A DNA stretch of 32,697 bases from Pseudoflavonifractor sp. AF19-9AC (GTDB taxonomy: Bacteria; Bacillota; Clostridia; Oscillospirales; Oscillospiraceae). Below are positions 26,655 through 32,697 of this stretch, piece after piece. Each line of letters opens with the position of its first letter. The stretch's first letter is position 1. Made by a program: the position numbers and the translations under genes. The DNA is taken from positions 16,013 to 48,709 of the forward strand of contig NZ_QUGI01000001.1 of NCBI RefSeq assembly GCF_003478995.1. The letters are read 5' to 3'. Below the pieces are notes generated by a model. It ran no database searches and was not told the origin of the DNA. It worked only from the letters and a program-made list of their open reading frames with translations.

Positions 26655-28382
26655 ATGCCAGAAGTTACGACTCCCCAGGCCCAATCCCAAGCTCCCGTCC
26701 AGACTCCAAACCAGTCTTCTGCGCCGTCTAAAGGCCCGATGAAGAAGAAAGACGGCAAGAAAAAGATGGTAAAGCGATTGATTGCCCTGGGCGTCACAGC
26801 GGCCATCTTGTTCGGCGCCGGTTTTGGCGTGTGGTACCTGGTGTTCCGGAATGATAGCACGACAGGAAAACCCCTGTCTCAGGAGGCCCAGATCGGCACC
26901 ATCCAGAGCACCGTCCAGGGCAACGGCTCCGCCGTGCCCAAGGAGTCGGCCTCCATCACCCTCAGTGCCGCCGGCACGGTACAGGAGGTCTTTGTCACCG
27001 TGGGTCAGCAGGTGATGGCGGGAGACCCCCTCTACACCATCGACAGCCAGGACGCCCGGGATAAACTGCAGAAGGCCCAGGAGAACCTGGATAAGCTGTA
27101 CAAGGACATGGCCGACCTGCAGGAGGATGCGGCCAACCTGACCGTCCGTGTGCCCTTTGCCGGTAAGCTCCAGGATGTCAAGGAGTTCCAGCCGGACCAG
27201 GAGGTAGGCAAGGAGGCTCCGGTGGCTACCCTGGTCAACGACAAGAAGCTGAAGCTGTCCCTCTATTTCAGCTACGCCTATGAGAAGGATATCAAGGTGG
27301 GGCAGAGCGTCAACGTTTCCATCCCCGCAGTGATGAAGGACTACAAGGGGACCGTGGAGAAGATCAACAAGGTCAGCTACATCTCTCCGGAGGGAGCTGT
27401 CCACTTCGAGGCGGTCATCGTCTTTGACAATCCCGGCACCCTCACTGCCGGTATGGACGCCTCCGCTGTGCTCACCGCCGCCGACGGTACCTCTATCTAC
27501 CCCTATCAGAACGGCAAAACCGAGTTCTATGAGACACGGAACATTGTGACCAAGGCCGGCGGTCCGGTGGTAAGCGTGGGCAATCTGCTCAACCACGCCA
27601 ATGTTTCTGCGGGCGAGGCCCTGCTCACCCTGGGCTCCTCCACCATTGATGCGGATATCCGGGCCAAGCAAGAGCAGATCAATACGGCCCAGAAGGAGCT
27701 GGAGAACGCCCAGAAGGGCATTGCGAACTTCAACGCTGTGGCCCCCATCGACGGTGTGGTCTTCTCCTGCGCTCTGGAGCCCGGCCAGACGGTGAAGGAA
27801 GGAGAAACGGTCATCACCATCTCCAACACCACCACCATGCTGGTGGACATCCAGGTGGACAACCGCAACATCGGCTTTATTAAGGCGGGCATGACCATGG
27901 AGCTCACTGATCAGGCCACCAACACCCCCTATACCGGTACGGTCACCAAGGTGGCCATGCAGGGCGAGGTGGGCAGCGGCATGACGACCTACCCCGTGCA
28001 GCTGTCGGTGGACAACTTTGACAACAGTCTGACCAGCGGCTCCTGGCTGAGCTATAAGCTGGTCACCAGCGAGTCGGTGGACTGTGTTACGGTTCCCAAC
28101 CAGAGTGTCCGGCGAGTGACTGACGTGGACGGCAACATCCACACCGTGGTCTTTGTGGAGGCCGACTCCAAGCCGGAGAACGCCATCGAGATTGCACCTT
28201 CCACACCCCAGGAAGGCACGCCGGAGCAGCAGAATACCATGCCCACACCGGAGGAGGGCTTCTGGCCCGTCCCGGTGACTATCGGTATTTCGGATACATA
28301 TAACGTGGAAATCAAGGACGGCATTGAGGCGGGCACTCCCGTCTTCACCAACCGGGAGACCGACCAGAGCGCCGGCTGGTAA
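26655..28382 (+). CDS. HlyD/MacA-type adaptor with duplicated lipoyl-barrel units
   Basis: A 575-residue periplasmic-adaptor-type protein of a MacAB-like ABC exporter. Residues 1-39 are a Pro/Gln- then Lys-rich cytosolic tail; one membrane segment spans 40-63. The outer part seems to hold two copies of the adaptor fold: lipoyl halves 99-130 and 164-195 around a helical hairpin 131-162 with a beta-barrel 198-275, then lipoyl halves 292-330 and 358-392 around a hairpin 331-357 with a barrel 395-475. The last 100 residues resemble a membrane-proximal domain. Usual MacA has about 370-400 residues and one copy. ATG at 26655 has AAGGAGG upstream. It starts a four-gene operon, 11 bases before the ATPase gene. 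Confidence 0.88.
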   Translation: MPEVTTPQAQSQAPVQTPNQSSAPSKGPMKKKDGKKKMVKRLIALGVTAAILFGAGFGVWYLVFRNDSTTGKPLSQEAQIGTIQSTVQGNGSAVPKESASITLSAAGTVQEVFVTVGQQVMAGDPLYTIDSQDARDKLQKAQENLDKLYKDMADLQEDAANLTVRVPFAGKLQDVKEFQPDQEVGKEAPVATLVNDKKLKLSLYFSYAYEKDIKVGQSVNVSIPAVMKDYKGTVEKINKVSYISPEGAVHFEAVIVFDNPGTLTAGMDASAVLTAADGTSIYPYQNGKTEFYETRNIVTKAGGPVVSVGNLLNHANVSAGEALLTLGSSTIDADIRAKQEQINTAQKELENAQKGIANFNAVAPIDGVVFSCALEPGQTVKEGETVITISNTTTMLVDIQVDNRNIGFIKAGMTMELTDQATNTPYTGTVTKVAMQGEVGSGMTTYPVQLSVDNFDNSLTSGSWLSYKLVTSESVDCVTVPNQSVRRVTDVDGNIHTVVFVEADSKPENAIEIAPSTPQEGTPEQQNTMPTPEEGFWPVPVTIGISDTYNVEIKDGIEAGTPVFTNRETDQSAGW

Positions 28383-28393
28383 GAGGTGGCGCC

Positions 28394-29092
28394 ATGCTCA
28401 TCAGAATCAAGGATATTTATAAAATTTATAACGAAGGCAAGGAGAGCGAGGTCCGGGCCCTGGACGGAGTCTCGCTGGAGATTGACCGGGGCGAGTTTGT
28501 GGCCATTGTAGGCCAGTCGGGCTCGGGCAAGTCCACCATGATGAACGTACTGGGCTGTCTGGATATCCCCACCTACGGGGAGTACTGGCTGGACGGCACC
28601 GATGTCACCGAACTCTCCGACCGCCAGCTGGCCCGCATCCGCAATAAGGAGATCGGCTTTATCTTCCAGGGCTATAACCTCATCCAGGAACTGGACGCCC
28701 TGGAAAATGTGACCTTGCCCCTCATCTACCAGGGCCTGTCCATCTTCGAGCGGGAGGACCGGGCTATGGAGGCCCTGGAGCGGGTGGGGATGGCGGGACG
28801 GGCCCACCACCGCCCCAGTGAGATGTCCGGCGGTCAGCAGCAGCGGGTAGCCATCGCCCGGGCCATTGCCACCCATCCGCCTATTATCATGGCTGACGAG
28901 CCCACCGGTGCTCTGGACTCCAAGACGGGCCAGCACGTGCTGGAAATCCTTCGGGAGCTGAACCGGGAGGGCTCCACCATTATTCTCATTACCCACGACA
29001 ACGGCATCGCCGCCCAGGCCAACCGAAGAGTTCGGCTGTCTGACGGCAAGATCGTCACAGACGAGCGGGGGGAGGAGGGAACGCAGGCATGA
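28394..29092 (+). CDS. MacB/LolD-type ABC transporter ATPase
   Basis: A 232-residue ABC ATPase. Walker A GQSGSGKST (40-48), Q-loop FIFQGYNL, signature SGGQQQR (145-151), Walker B with D168-E169 in MADEPTGALD, and the switch His in ITHDN are all present. The segment NEGKESEVRALDGVSLEI is typical of MacB/LolD type ATPases that drive mechanotransmission rather than classic transport. AGAGGTGG precedes ATG. Its stop overlaps the permease start (ATGA, 29089-29092). It powers the permease encoded next and works with the adaptor before it. Confidence 0.95.
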   Translation: MLIRIKDIYKIYNEGKESEVRALDGVSLEIDRGEFVAIVGQSGSGKSTMMNVLGCLDIPTYGEYWLDGTDVTELSDRQLARIRNKEIGFIFQGYNLIQELDALENVTLPLIYQGLSIFEREDRAMEALERVGMAGRAHHRPSEMSGGQQQRVAIARAIATHPPIIMADEPTGALDSKTGQHVLEILRELNREGSTIILITHDNGIAAQANRRVRLSDGKIVTDERGEEGTQA

Positions 29093-30324
29093 ATCTGACA
29101 CAGGCTTTTAAAATGGCATTCAAGTCCATTTACGCCAAAAAGACCCGATCCTTCCTCACCATGCTGGGCATCATCATCGGCGTGGCCTCGGTGGTGGTCA
29201 TGGTCTCTGTGGTCTCCGGACAGAACAAGCGGAACCTGGAGTACTACGAGAAGATGGGTGACAACAAAATCAGCGTCAACGCCAACTCCTACACCGGCCA
29301 GGATATGGACCAGGTTCTCAACGACTTTGTGCTGGGACTGGGCGACCTGGTGGTGGGCATCACCCCAAACGTCCAGGCCTGGGGCAGCGAGATGATAGTC
29401 AAATACGGCGCCAAGAGCTACTCCACCCAGAACTACGAGCACTGGGAGGATATGATTCAGGTGCTGCTGGGCAACGACAAGTACGGCGTGTGCAACAACT
29501 ACCAGCTGGGGGGCGGCCGGGAGCTGTCCTACCTGGACCTGAAAAATGAGAACAGCGTGTGCGTTCTGGGGGGCGGGCTGAAGGAAAAGCTCTTTGACTA
29601 CACCGACCCCGTGGGCGAGACCATTACCGTCAACGGCATGCCCTATCTGGTGGTGGGCTGGTACCAGTCCAAGGACGTGCAGTACTCTCCCGAGGTGGAC
29701 AACATCCTCCTGCTGCCCTACACCCTCAACCGTACCATCAACAAGAACCAGACCATCTCCTCCTGGAGCATCAAGGCCTCCTCCGCGGCGGCCACTACCC
29801 AGGTGATCACCAAGCTGGACGGCCTGCTCAACGGCATGTTCCCCCAGGATGAAAACGGCATGCGCCAGGGGGGCGACTTCTACGTGGGCAGCGACAACAA
29901 GTGGCAGGAGCAGATGCAGCAGGCCAGCCTTATGCAGACCCTGGTCATGGGCGGCATCGCCGCCATCTCCCTGCTGGTAGGCGGCATCGGCATCATGAAC
30001 ATCATGCTGGTCACCGTCACTGAGCGTACCCGTGAGATCGGTATCCGTAAGGCCATCGGCGCCGAGCGGCGGAGCATCATCGCCCAGTTCCTCATTGAGG
30101 CGGCGGTCATCTGCGGCATCGGCGGCATCATCGGCATTATTATTGGCTGTGCCGGGGCCCTGATCGCGGGAAAATTCCTGCTCCAGGGCATGATTTTGTG
30201 GCCCAACGAGACCATCACCATCGGAGCCTTCCTTTTCTCGGTGGTGCTGGGTGTCCTGTTTGGCATGTACCCCGCCGTCAAGGCCTCCGGTCTGCAGCCG
30301 GTGGAGGCCCTTCGGGCGGAATAA
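29089..30324 (+). CDS. MacB-type ABC transporter permease
   Basis: A 411-residue permease. One N-terminal membrane segment (about 21-44, TMLGIIIGVASVVVMVSVVSG) is followed by a large outer MacB_PCD domain (about 45-280), then three C-terminal segments (about 283-310, 339-364 and 372-400) forming the FtsX domain, with the conserved ERTREIGIRKAIGA loop. This is the standard four-helix MacB topology. It overlaps the ATPase gene by four bases and the SLH gene starts 13 bases after its stop. Substrate is unknown: antimicrobial peptides, toxins, lipoproteins or cell-surface compounds are possible. Regulated through the operon promoter at 26550-26578. Confidence 0.94.
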   Translation: MNLTQAFKMAFKSIYAKKTRSFLTMLGIIIGVASVVVMVSVVSGQNKRNLEYYEKMGDNKISVNANSYTGQDMDQVLNDFVLGLGDLVVGITPNVQAWGSEMIVKYGAKSYSTQNYEHWEDMIQVLLGNDKYGVCNNYQLGGGRELSYLDLKNENSVCVLGGGLKEKLFDYTDPVGETITVNGMPYLVVGWYQSKDVQYSPEVDNILLLPYTLNRTINKNQTISSWSIKASSAAATTQVITKLDGLLNGMFPQDENGMRQGGDFYVGSDNKWQEQMQQASLMQTLVMGGIAAISLLVGGIGIMNIMLVTVTERTREIGIRKAIGAERRSIIAQFLIEAAVICGIGGIIGIIIGCAGALIAGKFLLQGMILWPNETITIGAFLFSVVLGVLFGMYPAVKASGLQPVEALRAE

Positions 30325-30337
30325 GGAGAATAGGAGT

Positions 30338-32644
30338 ATGAAGCATATGAAATTAAAACGAGTGTTATCCGCTGTGGTGGCCGTGGCTCTCATGGCCGCC
30401 CTGGCGGTGGTGCCCGGCAGTGCCGCCACAGCCTCCTCCTTCACGGATATCAGCGACCCGGCCACTGCAATCAATGCCGATGTGCTGCGCCTGATGGGTG
30501 TGGTGAACGGAGTGGGCGGCAACCGCTTCAATCCCTCCGGAACACTGACCCGGGCGGAGTTCTGCACCATGGTGGTGAATTTCATGGGCAGAGGGGACGA
30601 GGTGCCCCTCCACGCCACCCGCACCATCTTCACCGATGTCACCTCGGAGCACTGGGCTCTGGGCTATGTCAATCTGGCTGCCTCCATCCGGCTGGGTGAG
30701 GGGGAGGAGACCTTCGGCCTCATCGGCGGCGTGGGAGACGGACGGTTTGCCCCCGACGATAAAATCACCATGGCCCAGGCGGTCACCATTCTCCTCCGGG
30801 TGCTGACGTACAGCAGCAAGCAGTTGGGAGCTGTGTGGCCCCAGAGCTACATGAATCTGGCCCAGTCCATCGGACTCACCGATGGTGTGTCCGCCGGTAC
30901 CTATGACAACATCACCCGTGCCCAGGCGGCCCAGCTCTTCACCAACGCTCTGCGCTGCAAGACCGGTTCTGGTTCGGTGTATTACCGCGAGCTGGGGGAC
31001 AAAAATCCCAAGGAGAACGTAGTTCTGTTGGCCGTGGGCGTGGTCAGCGAGGACGGTACCGACAACGGCGCCATCCGTACCTCTGACGGTACCTATCTGC
31101 CGCGGGCGACGGGAGCCCAGCCCTCTGCCCTCCAGGGACGGCGGGGTGCTCTGGTGCTCAATGACCGGAATGAGATCCTGACCTTTGTGCCCGATGACAG
31201 CACTTCCATTACCATTACCCTCTCCGGCGATGCCCAGCCCACCTACGTGAAAGCGGGAAGCACCCAGTACACCATTTCCAGCTCCACCAAGGTCTACACA
31301 GCGGACAAGGCGGAGGGAGACACCTACCTCAACGTATATAGTACCCTGAAGTCCGGGACCCAGCTCACCCTGTTTTCCGAGCGGGGCAAGGTGGTTGCCA
31401 TTTACGCCTCCGGCGCAACCAGTGCCTCCACCGACGCGGTGGTGGTGATGGGCAGTCCCAGCGTGGCCATGTTCCACCAGCTCACCGGCGGAGCCACCAA
31501 CTTCACCATCCAGAAGAACCGCCGGACCATTTCCCTCTCGGATATTCAGCCCTACGATGTGGTCACCTACGACGCCATGACCAACACCCTGGTGGTGTCT
31601 GATCTGCGTCTGGCCTGCATTTACGAGGACGCCTCCCCCAGTGCCAAGGCCCCGGAGAAAATCCACATTCTGGGCCACGACTTTGAGGTGCTGGAGAGCG
31701 CCTGGGACACCATTGGCCAGTTTTCTCTGGGCAGCAACGTTTCCCTTCTGCTCACAGCGGACGGCAAGGTGGCCGGCATGGCCAAGCCCACGGCCCAGAC
31801 CCGCTCCAACGCCATGGGTATCGTCACCAGCGGCACCGCGGCCAAGATGTTCCTGCCCAATGGCGGAACCATTGAGCTCACCGGCAGCAAGAGCGATTTG
31901 AGCAAGCTCACGGACAATCTGGTTACCCTGTCCTCCGGCGCCCGGGACCGTCTCAACGCCAGCCGCATGACTTCCGGCTCCGTGACTGGTGACTTCCAGG
32001 TGAGCGCCATGAAGCTGGGCAATTACGATGTGGCCAACGGCGTGCGCATCTTTGAGCAGGTGGGTTCTGCCGTGGCTGCGGTGGATCTGAGCGCTCTGGA
32101 TGGCACTATCCCTGCCAAGGATATTGACGCCTATCACCGGGATTCCTCCGGTCAGGTGGACTACATTGTCCTGAAGGCAGTCACCGGCGACGCCTATACC
32201 TATGGTATCCTCCGGGAGGGCGAGCAGACCGGCGGCGGAGACATGCCCTATACCAACCGTACCGTTACCGTGGAGAACCACGGCGGAAAGGGCAGCACCT
32301 TCATCACCGGCTATGCCTTCAAGGACGGCGGCTTCGGCGGTGTGGTGAAGGGCTACGGTGAACTGGATGGCCTGCCCAAGGCCGCCTCGGTCATCGAGCT
32401 GACCGAACTGAAGAATGTCTCTGCCTCTGATATCTTCATCAGCCAGGGAGTGCCCTATATCAACGCCAACGGCAAGACCTACCGGGTGGCCGATGACGTG
32501 GAGTGCTACAAGCAGGCCACCAAAGACTGGTTTAAGCAGGAAAGCGGCGCCGACCGGCTGGCCGCCTGCAAGGCCTTCTCCAGCAGCTTTACCATCTACG
32601 TGGATCCCATTGGCGAGAAGGTTCGCATTATCGTGGCCAAGTAA
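30338..32644 (+). CDS. S-layer homology domain cell-surface protein
   Basis: A 768-residue secreted protein. A signal peptide (basic MKHMKLKR, hydrophobic 9-27, cleavage about 30-33) leads to three S-layer-homology domains (about 34-83, 97-157 and 163-207), which bind secondary cell-wall polymer. The remaining 560 residues are rich in Thr, Ser, Gly and Val and look beta-rich, with recurring TFVPDD/VVVMGSP/VVSDLR-type strands; I recognise no enzyme motif. ATG at 30338 has AAGGAG nine bases upstream; an ATG at 30347 is also possible. Only 13 bases separate it from the permease gene, so it is almost certainly in the same operon. It may be a surface partner of the exporter or its cargo; this is inference. 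The coding frame ends normally. Confidence 0.92.
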   Translation: MKHMKLKRVLSAVVAVALMAALAVVPGSAATASSFTDISDPATAINADVLRLMGVVNGVGGNRFNPSGTLTRAEFCTMVVNFMGRGDEVPLHATRTIFTDVTSEHWALGYVNLAASIRLGEGEETFGLIGGVGDGRFAPDDKITMAQAVTILLRVLTYSSKQLGAVWPQSYMNLAQSIGLTDGVSAGTYDNITRAQAAQLFTNALRCKTGSGSVYYRELGDKNPKENVVLLAVGVVSEDGTDNGAIRTSDGTYLPRATGAQPSALQGRRGALVLNDRNEILTFVPDDSTSITITLSGDAQPTYVKAGSTQYTISSSTKVYTADKAEGDTYLNVYSTLKSGTQLTLFSERGKVVAIYASGATSASTDAVVVMGSPSVAMFHQLTGGATNFTIQKNRRTISLSDIQPYDVVTYDAMTNTLVVSDLRLACIYEDASPSAKAPEKIHILGHDFEVLESAWDTIGQFSLGSNVSLLLTADGKVAGMAKPTAQTRSNAMGIVTSGTAAKMFLPNGGTIELTGSKSDLSKLTDNLVTLSSGARDRLNASRMTSGSVTGDFQVSAMKLGNYDVANGVRIFEQVGSAVAAVDLSALDGTIPAKDIDAYHRDSSGQVDYIVLKAVTGDAYTYGILREGEQTGGGDMPYTNRTVTVENHGGKGSTFITGYAFKDGGFGGVVKGYGELDGLPKAASVIELTELKNVSASDIFISQGVPYINANGKTYRVADDVECYKQATKDWFKQESGADRLAACKAFSSSFTIYVDPIGEKVRIIVAK

Positions 32645-32697
32645 ATCTGATACTATTCCATCCCCTTTCTTCGACGGCACAGCGGGGGGGGGGGGCG
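32645..32697. other. window end with run of 12 G
   Basis: The last bases contain G12 at 32684-32695. There is no gene or terminator hairpin before it. Such a run at an edge is typical of a contig end or a sequencing artefact. Confidence 0.6.

Overview
The window looks like chromosomal DNA from a low-G+C-phylum (Firmicutes) but GC-rich clostridium, most likely an Oscillospiraceae-type gut anaerobe (Flavonifractor/Oscillibacter/Lawsonibacter relatives). This is an inference from several features together: strong G/C-ending codon use with AGGAGG-type ribosome binding sites, a Gram-positive type LexA box, a KdpD-like kinase reduced to its membrane and kinase parts, a thioredoxin reductase lacking NADPH motifs, a clostridial glutaminyl-tRNA synthetase, and an S-layer-homology protein beside a MacA/MacB-like ABC exporter. 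I recognise 27 protein genes. I see no rRNA, tRNA, CRISPR array, insertion sequence or prophage. The sequence ends in a run of 12 G, which looks like a contig edge.

Layout. (1) 80-1147: a nitronate monooxygenase-family flavoprotein, ending at a terminator shared with the convergent two-component pair (response regulator 1242-1946, histidine kinase 1939-3117). (2) 3157-3260: back-to-back promoters for the kinase operon and for pyrE. (3) 3313-14050: pyrE, radC, then a probable seven-gene unit of uvrB, ybaK, uvrA, a COG2426 membrane protein, a small membrane protein, recD2 and a GNAT acetyltransferase. It starts from one promoter whose spacer holds a LexA box and ends at a strong terminator. A hairpin inside the unit covers the ribosome binding site of the small membrane protein. 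(4) 14092-15544: an ECF sigma factor and its zinc-finger anti-sigma factor behind an ECF-type promoter. (5) 15653-18845: glnS on the minus strand, divergent from a flavin thioredoxin reductase and trxA. (6) 19056-21099: a membrane-anchored XRE regulator whose gene overlaps two small membrane-protein genes. (7) 21139-23365: murC and an unknown secreted protein, both on the minus strand. (8) 23762-26320: pcrA. (9) 26655-32644: an exporter operon of duplicated adaptor, ABC ATPase, ABC permease and S-layer-homology protein.

How the genes fit together. DNA repair dominates (radC, uvrB, uvrA, recD2, pcrA), and the LexA box ties the uvr unit to the SOS response. The thioredoxin pair probably draws electrons from ferredoxin rather than NADPH. 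The most interesting regulatory signal is an 18-bp tandem-repeat motif (YTGYAAY-N4-CTGTAAY) found in the same orientation just upstream of both the exporter operon promoter and a proposed promoter of the secreted-protein gene. It has the 11-bp period used by OmpR/PhoB-type response regulators, so these two envelope loci may share a regulator. No wholly new system can be proven from sequence alone. The best candidates are the exporter-S-layer operon with its duplicated adaptor, and the XRE-sensor/two-membrane-protein cassette.
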